Positions 39,984 through 51,046 are shown, numbered from the stretch's first letter. The stretch is 64,000 nt of DNA from Actinomycetes bacterium (GCA_023389745.1 JAEWED010000009.1:17342-81341), one strand, 5' to 3'. Notes: generated by a model not told the origin, from the letters alone. Program-made: numbers and translations.

Positions 39984-42167
39984 GTGAACGTTCGATTCCG
40001 CTTGCCGATCCTGGTCACCGCCGTGGCGCTCATGGCGTTGGCGTGTGCGCCGGACGAGGTCAACAAACCCGCATTCACCGGTGACATCTCGGCCGGTAAC
40101 CCGCCGGCGGAGGAGTCCGAGGCAGCGGCCGTCTCCGGCGACGCGCCCGACGAGACCCCGCTCAGCGCCGAGCAGGAATCCCAGTTGCAGGCGGCGCTCG
40201 AGGTCAACGCAGAGGGCTGCGAGATCTACAGCACCCGCAGCTGCCTGCTGCCGTTCCCGAGCGACATGTACACCGTCGAGGACAACTCGACCGGCACCGG
40301 CCGCCGTGTGGATCTGCCCACCGGCCTGCTCGCCAACGTCGACGGCGCCACCTTCGACCCGGCGCAGTGGAACCTCAACGACGGCTTCTCGCCCTCGACC
40401 CCGATCCTCGTCCACGTGCCCGGGCTGAGCTTCGACCAGACCGCCTTCCCGAACGAGGGCGACATCGGCAAGTCGATCACCTCGGAGTCGGCGAGCGTCA
40501 TCGTCGACCTCGACACCGGTCAGCTCGTGCCCCACTGGGCCGAGATGGACTCCCGTGCGACCAGCGACCAGGACCGCGCGCTGATCCTCCGTCCGGCGAT
40601 CTCGCTGATCGAGACCCACCGCTTCGCCATCGCCCTGCGCGACCTGCGCGGCTCGGCCGGCCAGGTGCTCGAGGCGCCGATCACCTTCCGCGTGCTGCGC
40701 GACAACAACACGGTCACCGAGCCGCGGCTGCTCGACCGCCGCGCCACGTTCGAGCCGATCTTCCAGGAGCTCGCCACCGCCGGCGTCAACCGCTCCGACC
40801 TCTACCTGTCGTGGCACTTCACGGTCGCCTCGGCGCAGTCGCTCGCCGGGCGTGTCCTGGCCATGCGTGACGACGCCTTCGGCCAGCTCAACGGTCAGGC
40901 ACCGACGTTCAAGGTCACCGAGACCATCCGTGAGGACCTGCGTCCGGGTATCGACAAGGTCGTCAAGGGCACCTTCGAGGTGCCGCTCTACCTCGACCAG
41001 GGCGGCGTGCCCGGCTCGAGCATGACCTACAGCATGGCGTCGGGTCGTCCGGTGTCGACGGGCAAGTACACCGCCGACTTCACCTGCTCGGTTCCCAGCG
41101 AGGGCATCGAGAACGGCGAGGCCACGCCCGTCGTGTACGGCCACGGCCTGCTCGGTTCCTCGAACGAGGCGGCGTCGAGCCAGGTCCAGGAGACCGCGGC
41201 GAAGAACAACGCCCTCTACTGCGCGACCAACTGGATCGGGATGTCCCGTGAGGACGTCAGCTACGCCGTCGAGGCGCTGAGCGACATCTCCAAGTTCCCG
41301 TCGGTTCCGGACCGTCTGCAGCAGAGCCTGATCAACACCCTGTACCTCGGTCGACTGATGATCCACCTCGACGGCCTCGGCAACGCTCCGGAGTTCCAGA
41401 CCACCTCCGGTGCGAACATGATCAACACCGAGTCCGCCTACTTCGACGGCAACAGCCAGGGTGCGATCATGGGCGGCGCCGTCACGGCGATCGCACAGGA
41501 CTGGACCAAGGCCAGCTTCGGCGTCGGCGGCATGAACTACTCGACGCTGCTCAACCGCAGCGTCGACTTCGACGAGTACGCCGTCGTGCTCCGCGGCGCC
41601 TACCCGAACGCCCTCGACCAGCAGCTCATCTTCGGTCTGCTGCAGATGCTCTGGGACCGCGGCGAGACCAGCGGCTACGTCCAGCACCTGACCGATCGTG
41701 TCTACGAGCTGACCCCGCCGAAGCACATCCTGATGACCGTCGCCTTCGGTGACCACCAGGTCGCACCGATCACCGCGCAGAACATCGCACGCACGCTCAA
41801 GATCCCGGTGTACCAGCCGGAGCTCGCGCAGGACGCCGACTTCGTGCCGGAGCCCTTCTGGAACCTGACCGGGATCGCGAAGTTCCCGCTCGACGGCTCC
41901 GCGCTCTACTTCTGGGACGCCGGCACGCTGCCCCCGCCGCTCGGCAACATCACGCCGATCATGGGTGAGCAGTGGAAGGCCGACTGCACCGGTGCGAACG
42001 CCGGCAACGCCGAGGACGCCAAGTGCGCCGACCCGCACGAGGACCCGCGACGTCAGCCGCAGGTGATCGCTCAGAAGAAGGCGTTCTTCCAGGCCGATGG
42101 CGTCATCACCAACGTCTGCCACGACAAGCCGTGCGTGGCGAAGCCCCGCGACGACTTCGACTACTGA
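39984..42167 (+). CDS. alpha/beta-hydrolase lipoprotein (paralogue of 43719-45599)
   Basis: A 727-residue exported lipoprotein. The signal peptide LPILVTAVALMALAC ends in a lipobox. An N-terminal domain (EIYSTRSCLLPFPSDMYTVED, TGTGRRVDLPTGLL) precedes a hydrolase with ATPVVYGHGLLGSSNEA (oxyanion loop) and AYFDGNSQGAIMGGAVTAIA (GxSxG-type nucleophile elbow GNSQG). Late Asp/His candidates lie in VAFGDHQVAPI. The same two-domain plan recurs in the gene at 43.7 kb. An extracellular esterase or lipase is likely; the substrate is unknown. AGAGGAA precedes the GTG start. Confidence 0.8.
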   Translation: MNVRFRLPILVTAVALMALACAPDEVNKPAFTGDISAGNPPAEESEAAAVSGDAPDETPLSAEQESQLQAALEVNAEGCEIYSTRSCLLPFPSDMYTVEDNSTGTGRRVDLPTGLLANVDGATFDPAQWNLNDGFSPSTPILVHVPGLSFDQTAFPNEGDIGKSITSESASVIVDLDTGQLVPHWAEMDSRATSDQDRALILRPAISLIETHRFAIALRDLRGSAGQVLEAPITFRVLRDNNTVTEPRLLDRRATFEPIFQELATAGVNRSDLYLSWHFTVASAQSLAGRVLAMRDDAFGQLNGQAPTFKVTETIREDLRPGIDKVVKGTFEVPLYLDQGGVPGSSMTYSMASGRPVSTGKYTADFTCSVPSEGIENGEATPVVYGHGLLGSSNEAASSQVQETAAKNNALYCATNWIGMSREDVSYAVEALSDISKFPSVPDRLQQSLINTLYLGRLMIHLDGLGNAPEFQTTSGANMINTESAYFDGNSQGAIMGGAVTAIAQDWTKASFGVGGMNYSTLLNRSVDFDEYAVVLRGAYPNALDQQLIFGLLQMLWDRGETSGYVQHLTDRVYELTPPKHILMTVAFGDHQVAPITAQNIARTLKIPVYQPELAQDADFVPEPFWNLTGIAKFPLDGSALYFWDAGTLPPPLGNITPIMGEQWKADCTGANAGNAEDAKCADPHEDPRRQPQVIAQKKAFFQADGVITNVCHDKPCVAKPRDDFDY

Positions 42168-42210
42168 CGATCTCGCGATCGACGACCGACTGCGACCACG
42201 GGGGAACCAC

Positions 42211-42933
42211 GTGACCGACGACACGACCGCGGGTGCTCCCGCAACGCTCTCCTTCGCCGGTGACGTGGCGACGGTCCAGCTCGACGACGGCAAGGCGAAC
42301 GCGCTGAGCCACGCCATGCTCGACGCCGTCGAGCGCGCGCTCGACGAGGTCGAGGCGAGCGATGCCAAGGCGGTCGTGCTCATCGGGCGCGAGGGCAAGT
42401 TCTCCGCCGGCTTCGATCTGAAGGTCATGACCAGCGGTCCGGAGCAGGCACGAGACCTGCTCGGCCGGGGCGCCGAGCTCGGGCTGCGGCTCTACGAGTT
42501 CCCGATCCCGGTGGTGTTCGGTGTGACCGGTCACGCGCTGGCGATGGGCGGCATCCTCCTGGCGTGCGCGGACGTGCGCGTCGGCGCCGAGGGTGCCTTC
42601 AAGATCGGGCTGCCCGAGGTGCGCATCGGCATGCCGGTCCCGGCGTTCGCCGTCGAGCTGTGCCGCGACCGTGTGAGCCCGCAGTGGTTCACCCGATCCA
42701 TCCAGCTGGCAGCGTCCCTCGACCCGACCCAGGCGCTCGAGGCCGGGTTCCTCGACGAGGTCGTCGCTCCCGACCAGGTGGCGCCGCGTGTCGCCGAGGT
42801 CGCCGCCGAGCTGGCCGAGGCGTTGCACGCCGCGCCGTTCCGACTCACCCGGCACACCGTGCGTGGCGCCCTCGCGGAGCGTCTCCGCGACGCGCTCGCG
42901 GATGACCTGGCAGGGTTCGAGGTCTCGGACTGA
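42211..42933 (+). CDS. crotonase/enoyl-CoA hydratase family protein
   Basis: A 240-residue crotonase. The CoA-binding and oxyanion segments are REGKFSAGFDLKVM and VTGHALAMGGILLACADVR. The catalytic-region strand FKIGLPEVRIGMPVP keeps one Glu; the second hydratase Glu is not evident, so isomerase or another crotonase reaction is possible. The GTG start follows GGGGGA. It is 43 bp behind the hydrolase lipoprotein on the same strand and probably in its transcript, an unusual pairing of an exported esterase with a CoA enzyme. Confidence 0.86.
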   Translation: MTDDTTAGAPATLSFAGDVATVQLDDGKANALSHAMLDAVERALDEVEASDAKAVVLIGREGKFSAGFDLKVMTSGPEQARDLLGRGAELGLRLYEFPIPVVFGVTGHALAMGGILLACADVRVGAEGAFKIGLPEVRIGMPVPAFAVELCRDRVSPQWFTRSIQLAASLDPTQALEAGFLDEVVAPDQVAPRVAEVAAELAEALHAAPFRLTRHTVRGALAERLRDALADDLAGFEVSD

Positions 42934-43070
42934 GTCACGCGGCACCGACGACGGAGTCGGTCCGCACGCCATCCGGGGAACGGTCGGTGCGACCGTCCGT
43001 GCGACGGTCAGGGGGTGTCTCGCGCAGCGGGTAGCGTTGCCCTGCACGCTCTTGAGAAAGGGGTGGGGAC

Positions 43071-43535
43071 ATGGGGTTCCTCGACAAGGCCAAGGGACTC
43101 GCCGACCAGGCGATCGCCAAGGCGGACGAAGCGATGAACAGCGCGAGCAGCTCGGGCGGTTCGTCGAAGCAGGCGGACGCGTACCTGCGTGACCTCGGCT
43201 CGCTCGCCTACCTCGAGTCGACCGGCCGTGCGCCGGCCGACCTGGCCGAACAGCGCGAGCGGTGCACCACCGCGCTCGGCCAGCTCGAGTCGCAGGGGCC
43301 GATCAACTTCGCCATGACCTCGATCGCGCCCCCGCCGCCCGGTGCCGCGGGTGCGCCGCCACCCCCGGGTGCAGCAGCCGCGGCGACAGCGGCGCCGCCG
43401 CCCCCTCCCGGTGCGGCGGCACCTCCGCCCCCTGCGGATGCTCCTGCCGTGGCGCCGCCTCCTCCTCCCGGAGCCGTGGCTCCACCGCCGCCGCCCGGCA
43501 CCGTCGCGCCGCCACCACCTCCGACGGGCGCCTGA
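43071..43535 (+). CDS. small protein with helical N-domain and polyproline tail
   Basis: A 154-residue cytosolic protein. The first 80 residues are helical (MGFLDKAKGLADQAIAKADEA, AYLRDLGSLAYLESTGRAPADLAEQRERC), similar to actinobacterial proteins beginning GFxDKAK. The C-terminal half is Ala/Pro repeats with runs of four or five prolines (APPPPPGA type, about ten units). AAGGGGTGGGG precedes the ATG. Function unknown; the tail suggests a scaffold or SH3/WW-type interaction segment. It lies between the two esterase paralogues. Confidence 0.7.
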   Translation: MGFLDKAKGLADQAIAKADEAMNSASSSGGSSKQADAYLRDLGSLAYLESTGRAPADLAEQRERCTTALGQLESQGPINFAMTSIAPPPPGAAGAPPPPGAAAAATAAPPPPPGAAAPPPPADAPAVAPPPPPGAVAPPPPPGTVAPPPPPTGA

Positions 43536-43568
43536 GCCGCACCCCGCTCGCGGCCGCACCCGCCGCTG

Positions 43569-43616
43569 CCAGCCAGACCAGCTCCCAGCCACACCAGCTC
43601 CCAGCCAGACCAGGCC
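43569..43616. repeat. 16-bp tandem repeat (3 copies) downstream of the polyproline protein gene
   Basis: CCAGCCAGACCAGCTC units at 43569, 43585 and 43601 with one to three substitutions, 33 bp past the stop codon and just ahead of the palindromic operator at 43621. Confidence 0.8.
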
Positions 43617-43620
43617 AGGC

Positions 43621-43652
43621 CGTCGGGCGATGACATGTGTCATCGCCTGACG
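43621..43652. promoter_or_regulatory. palindromic operator with perfect 22-bp core
   Basis: Core half GGCGATGACAT is followed by its exact reverse complement (43626-43647). After one mismatch the arms extend by CGTC/GACG on each side. A TAACGT -10 box lies 3 bp further (43656-43661). Very likely a repressor or activator site for the esterase lipoprotein gene. Confidence 0.75.
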
Positions 43653-43718
43653 CGGTAACGTCGCAGCGCAGTGTGCGGGCGGGTCGTCGACGACGAGGTG
43701 ACAGGCGAGGGGGACGAC

Positions 43719-45599
43719 ATGGGTGACGGTTCGCGGACGGTCGGCAGGCAAGCCGGACGACGCCGGGGAGCGTTCGTCGTCGTGGCCGCGGTGTCGGTGC
43801 TCGCGGCGGGTTGTGCCCTCGTCGGCCCGAGTGGTCCCTCGACCCCGCCGGCCCGCCCGGCGGAGCGGAGCTGCGCGGCCGCCGCCGTGCACTCGTGCGC
43901 GCTGCCGTACCCGTCGAACGAGTTCACGATCGCCGACCGCTCGACCGCCACCGGCCGCAGGGTCGTGATGCCGACCGACCTGATTCCCCAGGGCGTCATC
44001 CGCCAGCTCGGCCCCGGTGCCGGCCCCAGCGAGGCCTTCGCGAACGCGGACGGCTTCGCCTCGCTCTCGCCGGTCATCTTCGAGCTCGACCGTTCCGTCG
44101 TCGCCGACTGGGTGCCCGACGACGGCGGCGACATCGTGTCCGTCGTCGACGTGAGCACCGGCCGTCCCGTCGACGTCCGTGTCGAGGTGCCCGCCGAAGC
44201 GGCTCGCCACGGAGCCCGCGACACCCTCGTGGTGGCGTGGCCCGTGACCCGATTCGAGCCCGGCCACACCTACGTCGCCCGGCTCGGACGTGGGTTGGTC
44301 GGCACGACCGGCGGCACACCCGCCCGCGCCCCCGGGCTCGACGCCTCGTCGCCGTACCTGACCGAACTGCGCACGCAGGTCGAGCGCCTCGGGCTCGGAC
44401 CGTGGAGCGACGTGGTGAGCGCCACCTCGTTCACGATCCGCAGCGAGGCGAACGCGTCGGCCGAGCTCGACGCGATGACCGCCATCGCGCGCTCCGCGGA
44501 CCACCCGATGCGCAACGTCGCGGTGCAGCACCCGTGGCTCATCAGCGACGCGTCCGCAGTGGTGACCGGCGAGGTTCGCATCTCTGACTTCCGGGACCAG
44601 CACGGCGTCGCCCGAGCGGCCAACGGCGCCACGGACCGCTGGATCCCCTTCCAGCTCGTGCTGCCCGAGCATCCCACCGGTGGAGCCGACGGAGCCCCGG
44701 TGGTGATCTACGGCCACGGCCTCGTCGCCGCCAAGGAGACGATGACCTTCGTCGCGAGCACCAACGCGGCGATGGGCCTCGCCACGATCGGCATCGACGT
44801 GCCGAACCACGGCGGACGCCAGTACGGAGGGCCCGACCAGGGCTACCTGCTCGAGCTGAACACGCCGGGACGCTTCGGGCGTCTCGCGTCGATGCCGCTG
44901 CAGGGCATCGTCGACCAGGTCTCGCTGCTCATGGCGGTGCAGGACCACCTCGGCGATCTCCGGATCGACCTGCCCCCTGCGTTCGACGGCACACCCCGGC
45001 AGGCGCCGAAGCTCGACACCACCCGGGTGCTCTACGAGGGCACCTCGATGGGCGCCGTGCTGGGTGCCGCGTTCACCGCGATGGCCCCAGAGCTCGACGG
45101 ATCGTTCCTGCAGGTCGGGGGCACCGGCATCGCCGACATCATCTTCCACTCGCTGCTGTGGCCGTTGTTCATGAGCGTCATCCCCGAGGGGGCCTCGGCC
45201 GGCGATGCGTACGCCCTCATGGGGGCGGCGACCATGCTGATGGACCACGCTGACAACGTGAACGTGGTGAGCCGGATCCGCGAGCACGGCACGTCGACGT
45301 TCCTCGCCTACGGGGCCGGCGACGGCGTCGTGCCGAACTCCACGAGCGATCGTCTCGTGTCGCTGCTCGACCTGCCCCTCGTCGGTCCGCAGCTGTCGCC
45401 GATCGGCGTGCCGCACCGCACGACCGGCTCCGAGGACATCCCCGCCGACGGGTGGGGCATGGCCCAGTTCTGGCCGACGTGGTCGCCGGAGCTGGCGCCG
45501 TTCGCCGCCCACATCGTCTTCGCGGACGCCGGGTCCGAGCGCGCCCTGCGGCAGTGGCTCGACGGTCGGCTCACTGCGCTCGGTGTCGCACCCCGCTGA
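43719..45599 (+). CDS. alpha/beta-hydrolase lipoprotein (paralogue of 39984-42167)
   Basis: A 626-residue exported lipoprotein. The start MGDGSRTVGRQAGRRRG lies behind GAGGGGG and gives a signal peptide ending VLAAGCALV (lipobox). The N-terminal domain AVHSCALPYPSNEFTIADRS with TATGRRVVMPTDLI parallels the paralogue. The hydrolase has APVVIYGHGLVAAKETM and VLYEGTSMGAVLGAAFTAMA (GTSMG nucleophile elbow). It is under the strong palindromic operator at 43621-43652, which the paralogue lacks. Extracellular esterase or lipase; the specific substrate is unknown. Confidence 0.8.
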   Translation: MGDGSRTVGRQAGRRRGAFVVVAAVSVLAAGCALVGPSGPSTPPARPAERSCAAAAVHSCALPYPSNEFTIADRSTATGRRVVMPTDLIPQGVIRQLGPGAGPSEAFANADGFASLSPVIFELDRSVVADWVPDDGGDIVSVVDVSTGRPVDVRVEVPAEAARHGARDTLVVAWPVTRFEPGHTYVARLGRGLVGTTGGTPARAPGLDASSPYLTELRTQVERLGLGPWSDVVSATSFTIRSEANASAELDAMTAIARSADHPMRNVAVQHPWLISDASAVVTGEVRISDFRDQHGVARAANGATDRWIPFQLVLPEHPTGGADGAPVVIYGHGLVAAKETMTFVASTNAAMGLATIGIDVPNHGGRQYGGPDQGYLLELNTPGRFGRLASMPLQGIVDQVSLLMAVQDHLGDLRIDLPPAFDGTPRQAPKLDTTRVLYEGTSMGAVLGAAFTAMAPELDGSFLQVGGTGIADIIFHSLLWPLFMSVIPEGASAGDAYALMGAATMLMDHADNVNVVSRIREHGTSTFLAYGAGDGVVPNSTSDRLVSLLDLPLVGPQLSPIGVPHRTTGSEDIPADGWGMAQFWPTWSPELAPFAAHIVFADAGSERALRQWLDGRLTALGVAPR

Positions 45600-45660
45600 C
45601 GCCGGAGCTCCACCACCGGGGCTGACGCCGGAGCCTCGACCACCGCGCTGATGCCGGACC
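45594..45660. repeat. 26-bp-period repeat across the esterase stop codon
   Basis: Copies begin at about 45594, 45620 and 45646, each with GCTGACGCCGGA (last copy one base changed). The first copy holds the stop codon TGA (45597-45599). Confidence 0.8.
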
Positions 45661-45676
45661 GGCGACCGGTCAGCCC

Positions 45677-45682
45677 TACCGT
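45677..45682 (+). promoter_or_regulatory. -10 box TACCGT of a probable leaderless promoter
   Basis: Ends 6 bp before the second of two in-frame GTG codons (45683 and 45689). This spacing favours 45689 as the start. Confidence 0.55.
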
Positions 45683-45688
45683 GTGGGG

Positions 45689-47492
<1,804 letters not shown>

Positions 47493-47506
<14 letters not shown>

Positions 47507-47523
47507 CAGCCTCAGCCTCTGAC
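47493..47523. repeat. 16-bp-period duplication across the ABC-F stop codon
   Basis: GCCTCAGCCTCTGAC at 47493 and 47509. The first copy contains the ABC-F stop (47504-47506), and the second contains the opposing minus-strand stop (TCA at 47512). Confidence 0.8.
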
Positions 47524-48390
47524 GCTGCGGCGGGAGCCCTTCGGGCGGAACGCGCCGTGGATCTGATCGGCGCTGAAGCCGTCGGACGCCTCGCCGAGCA
47601 CCGCGTAGCGGTAGAGCGCCGTCTGGAACACGCCGCTCAGCGCAGCGCTCCCCACCGACACCAGGATCACCCAGATGAGGGCCAGGGCGACGCCGGTCAC
47701 CGTGACGACGATCAGGTCGTTCTGAGCGCCGACGACGATGATCGGTGCGCACACGAGCATGCCGACCACCATGGCCAGCCCACCGACGAGACCGATCCCT
47801 GCGTTGCCCACGACGTTCTCGCCCCAGGTGCGCTTGAACGCAGCGGCCGAGCGGGAGAGGGCGTCCTTCACCCCGGTCCCCTCGATCACCAGGATCGGCA
47901 GGACGAGGAACGTGACGAGCGTCCATGCCATGCCGACGAGCCCGATCACCAGACGCCCGAGGATGCCGGTGCGCTCCTGCACCGCCCGGAGGACCACCGA
48001 GACCGTCGCGCTCAGCAGCGCCCACGGAAGGATGTGGCCGGCCCGGGCGTAGGCGCCGGCGAGGGCGGAGCCCAACGTCGGTGAGCCGCCCGACAACCGC
48101 TCGTTGGCGGCGTGGATGAGTGCGGACTGGAAGAAGATCGTGACGTAGGAGCCGACCAGGTAGCCGATGAACATCAGCACGTAGGTCGCGGGTGTGAACC
48201 CGACGGACTCCTCGGGCCCGCTGGCCGGGGCGGGGGCCGGGGTCGCGAGGAACGCGGCCCCGAAGAACGGTGCCACGCAGATCGCGGCCACCACGGCCGA
48301 GATCGCCGGTAGGGCCAGCAGCTCCTTGTCGTGGCGCAGGACCTGCCAGGACGACGAGACGAGTGACCAGGACCTCGACAACTTTCCCAT
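47512..48390 (-). CDS. DUF6159 family integral membrane protein
   Basis: A 292-residue polytopic protein with about six hydrophobic segments (LLALPAISAVVAAICVAPFFG, VLMFIGYLVGSYVTIFF, LVIGLVGMAWTLVTFLVLPIL, GLVGGLAMVVGMLVC, VTVTGVALALIWVILVSVG). The start MGKLSRSWSLVSSSWQVL and the conserved IEGTGVKDALSRSAAAFKRTWGE helix match DUF6159. Function unknown. The reading frame extends upstream but into the divergent Nfu promoter. It converges with the ABC-F gene with a 5-bp gap. Confidence 0.82.
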   Translation of the reverse strand: MGKLSRSWSLVSSSWQVLRHDKELLALPAISAVVAAICVAPFFGAAFLATPAPAPASGPEESVGFTPATYVLMFIGYLVGSYVTIFFQSALIHAANERLSGGSPTLGSALAGAYARAGHILPWALLSATVSVVLRAVQERTGILGRLVIGLVGMAWTLVTFLVLPILVIEGTGVKDALSRSAAAFKRTWGENVVGNAGIGLVGGLAMVVGMLVCAPIIVVGAQNDLIVVTVTGVALALIWVILVSVGSAALSGVFQTALYRYAVLGEASDGFSADQIHGAFRPKGSRRSVRG

Positions 48391-48466
48391 CACAAGAGTG
48401 TGCCGTGACGCCGCCCACTTCGCGCCCCTGACCGCAGGAATCACTGCCGGTACCATGGTGTTCACG

Positions 48467-49162
48467 ATGAGCGTGACTCCCGATTCTCCTTCCGACGGTT
48501 CCGACCAGCCAGTGGGCACCGACGCCGCTCCCGGCGCCGTGGCCACCGCCGACGCGCCAGAGGTCGTGCTCTCCGTGAGCGAGGCGGCGATGGAGACCGT
48601 GCTCGGCATCCGTGCCGAGGAGCCGGATCCCTCGGCGCTCGGGCTCCGGGTCGAGGTCACCGGCACCAACGGCACCGAGTACACCTACGACCTGTCCTTC
48701 GAGGAGCTGGCGAACGTCGGCGACGACCACCTGACCTACCAGGTGGGTGAGCTGACCGTGGCCGTGCCCCACGACTCCGTCGACAAGCTGCGTGGCGCCG
48801 AGCTCGACCTGCCGCGCTCGGCCGGCCAGGGTGGGCTGGTCATCCGCAACCCGAACCGGGCCAACCCGTTGGCCGGCATCGAGGTCGAGCTGACGGGCGA
48901 CATCGCCGAGAAGGTCACCCAGCTGCTCGAGGCGTCGATCAACCCGGCGCTGGCGTCCCACGGTGGGTTCGCGACCCTCGTCGGCGTCGACGACGACAAC
49001 AACGTCTACGTCACCATGGGCGGCGGCTGTCAGGGCTGCTCCGCCAGCGCCGCGACGCTGACCGCCGGCATCAAGACGTCGATCAAGGACGCGATCCCAG
49101 AGGTCGTCGACGTGATCGACGCGACCGACCACGCGGCCGGCGAGAACCCCTTCTACAGCTGA
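48467..49162 (+). CDS. NfuA-like Fe-S cluster carrier
   Basis: A 231-residue protein with an N-terminal A-type (HesB-like) domain lacking its cysteines (LGLRVEVTGTNGTEYTYDLS) and a C-terminal NifU domain. The cluster motif is GGGCQGCSASAATLTAGI (CxxC). It would bind a [4Fe-4S] cluster at a dimer interface and deliver it to apo-enzymes. The ATG at 48467 is preferred; another lies at 48455 inside the TACCAT -10 candidate. It precedes the convergent dxs; DXP-pathway enzymes IspG/IspH need Fe-S clusters, so the neighbourhood may be functional. Confidence 0.9.
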   Translation: MSVTPDSPSDGSDQPVGTDAAPGAVATADAPEVVLSVSEAAMETVLGIRAEEPDPSALGLRVEVTGTNGTEYTYDLSFEELANVGDDHLTYQVGELTVAVPHDSVDKLRGAELDLPRSAGQGGLVIRNPNRANPLAGIEVELTGDIAEKVTQLLEASINPALASHGGFATLVGVDDDNNVYVTMGGGCQGCSASAATLTAGIKTSIKDAIPEVVDVIDATDHAAGENPFYS

Positions 49163-49177
49163 GGGGGTGTCAGGTCG

Positions 49178-51046
49178 TCAGTGCGTGGAGTCCGACGCGG
49201 AGCGGACCCACGCGGTGACCTCGTCGACGATGCCGTCGGCGTCGAGACCGAGGCGGGCGAGGATCGTGTCGGGCTTCCCGTGGGGGATGTGCACCGACGG
49301 CACGCCCAGCACACGGACCTGGGGCCCGTCGACGGGGGCGAGCTTCGACAGCGAGTCCGAGATCGCCGCGCCGATGCCGCCGTCGCGCAGGCCGTCCTCG
49401 ATGGTCACCACGAGCTGGTGCCCTGCCGCGTCGGCGAGCATGTCGGGGTCGAGCGGCTTCACCACCCGTGGGTCCCAGACCGTGACGTCGTGGCCGTCGG
49501 CCGCGAGTCGCTCGGCGGCCTCGTTGGCAGCGGTCAGCATCTTGCCGACACCGATCAGGCAGATGCCCTGACCTTCGCGGACCTTGCGGGCGTGCAGGCC
49601 CGAGCCGGTGACGGTCTCGCCCGAGGGCGGCATGGTCTTCGAGAAGCGGATCGAGGCGGGACCGGTGCAGAGCTCGAGCGCGTCGTGCAGCATCTGCGCG
49701 ACCTCGGCCTCGTTCGAGGGCGCGAACATCGTCATGTCGGGCACCTTCGACAGGAGCACCATGTCGAGCACGCCGTGATGTGACGCACCGTCGTCGCCGG
49801 TGATGCCGGCGCGGTCGAGCACGAACAGCACCGGCTGGGAGTGCAGCCCGACGTCGAGGTTCACCTGGTCGATCGCACGCGTGAGGAACGTGGCGTAGAG
49901 CGCGACGACCGGCCGGAGGCCGCCCATCGCCATGCCGGCGGCCGAGGTCACCGCATGCTGCTCGGCGATGCCGACGTCGAACATGCGGTCCGGGAAGCGC
50001 TCTCCGAACGGGAGCAGGCCCGTGGAGTCGGGCATCGCCGCGGTGATGGCGACGAGCTCGGGTCGGGCCTCGCCCTCGGCGATGATCGCCTCGGAGAACG
50101 CCGCGGTGTACGAGCCGGGCTTGACGCTGCCGACGTCGTGCATGTGCTTGATCGAGTCGTTCTCGGCGGGCGCGTAGCCCCTGCCCTTCTGGGTGAGGCA
50201 GTGCACGACGACGGGGCCGTCGACCTCGGCGGCGTTGCGGAACGCCTCTTCGAGCGTCGCGAGGTCGTGGCCGTCGTAGGGGCCCAGGTACTTCACGCCC
50301 AGCTGCTCGAAGAAGGCCGGCGGTTCGAACATCTCGCGGATCGCGGCCTTGGCGCCGTCGACGCCCTTCTCGAGGTACGACCCGAGGGGCAGCTCCGAGA
50401 TGATGCGCTCGATCCGGGCGCTCTGCCGTCGGTAGGTGCTCGACGAACGGAGCTTCGACAGGCTCTCGCCGAGGCTCGACGCCGTCGGCGCGTAGGAGCG
50501 GCCGTTGTCGTTGAGGATGATGATCGCCTTGCGACCCGAGTGGCCGAGGTTGTTGAGGCCCTCGTACGCCATGCCGCCGGTCAGCGCGCCGTCGCCGAGC
50601 ACGCCGATGATCTGGCGGTCGTCCTCGCCGCGCAGGTGCAGCGAGGTCGCGAGGCCGTGTGCGTAGGACACGACGGTCGAGGCGTGGCTGTTCTCGATCC
50701 AGTCGTGGTCCGATTCGCTGCGGCTCGGGTAGCCCGACAGGCCGCCCTCCTGGCGCAACGTCGCGAAGTCGTCCAGGCGGCCGGTGAGCATCTTGTGCAC
50801 GTAGGCCTGGTGTCCGGTGTCCCACAGGATGATGTCGTGGGGTGATCGGAAGACCCGGTGCAGGGCGATCGTGATCTCGACCGCGCCGAGGTTGGATCCC
50901 AGGTGGCCGCTGCCGTGGGTGTTCACGCAGTCGACCACGAAGGCGCGGATCTCTGACGCCAGCGTCGCGAGCTGCTCGTCGTCGAGGTCCTGCAGATCAG
51001 CGGGGCTCTGGATCGTGTCCAGCAGCGTCGTCGGTCCGTTCGTCAT
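49178..51046 (-). CDS. dxs: 1-deoxy-D-xylulose-5-phosphate synthase
   Basis: First enzyme of the MEP isoprenoid pathway: condenses pyruvate and glyceraldehyde-3-phosphate using thiamine diphosphate. The 622 residues are full length. HLGSNLGAVEITIALH, the TPP site GVLGDGALTGGMAYEGLNN, LDRAGITGDDGASHHG (transketolase-like central domain) and the C-terminal domain beginning near GIGAAISDSL are all present. The upstream TAGCCT box lies 10 bp before the ATG. The gene 37 bp upstream on the same strand encodes a flippase-like protein. Confidence 0.97.
   Translation of the reverse strand: MTNGPTTLLDTIQSPADLQDLDDEQLATLASEIRAFVVDCVNTHGSGHLGSNLGAVEITIALHRVFRSPHDIILWDTGHQAYVHKMLTGRLDDFATLRQEGGLSGYPSRSESDHDWIENSHASTVVSYAHGLATSLHLRGEDDRQIIGVLGDGALTGGMAYEGLNNLGHSGRKAIIILNDNGRSYAPTASSLGESLSKLRSSSTYRRQSARIERIISELPLGSYLEKGVDGAKAAIREMFEPPAFFEQLGVKYLGPYDGHDLATLEEAFRNAAEVDGPVVVHCLTQKGRGYAPAENDSIKHMHDVGSVKPGSYTAAFSEAIIAEGEARPELVAITAAMPDSTGLLPFGERFPDRMFDVGIAEQHAVTSAAGMAMGGLRPVVALYATFLTRAIDQVNLDVGLHSQPVLFVLDRAGITGDDGASHHGVLDMVLLSKVPDMTMFAPSNEAEVAQMLHDALELCTGPASIRFSKTMPPSGETVTGSGLHARKVREGQGICLIGVGKMLTAANEAAERLAADGHDVTVWDPRVVKPLDPDMLADAAGHQLVVTIEDGLRDGGIGAAISDSLSKLAPVDGPQVRVLGVPSVHIPHGKPDTILARLGLDADGIVDEVTAWVRSASDSTH

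Noticed and set aside
39909..42428. 839-codon minus-strand frame
   Set aside because: Shadow of the esterase lipoprotein and crotonase genes in very GC-rich DNA; His/Arg/Val-rich without domain signatures, signal or start context.
43008..45512. 834-codon minus-strand frame
   Set aside because: Antisense to the second esterase lipoprotein and the polyproline gene; no recognisable protein features.
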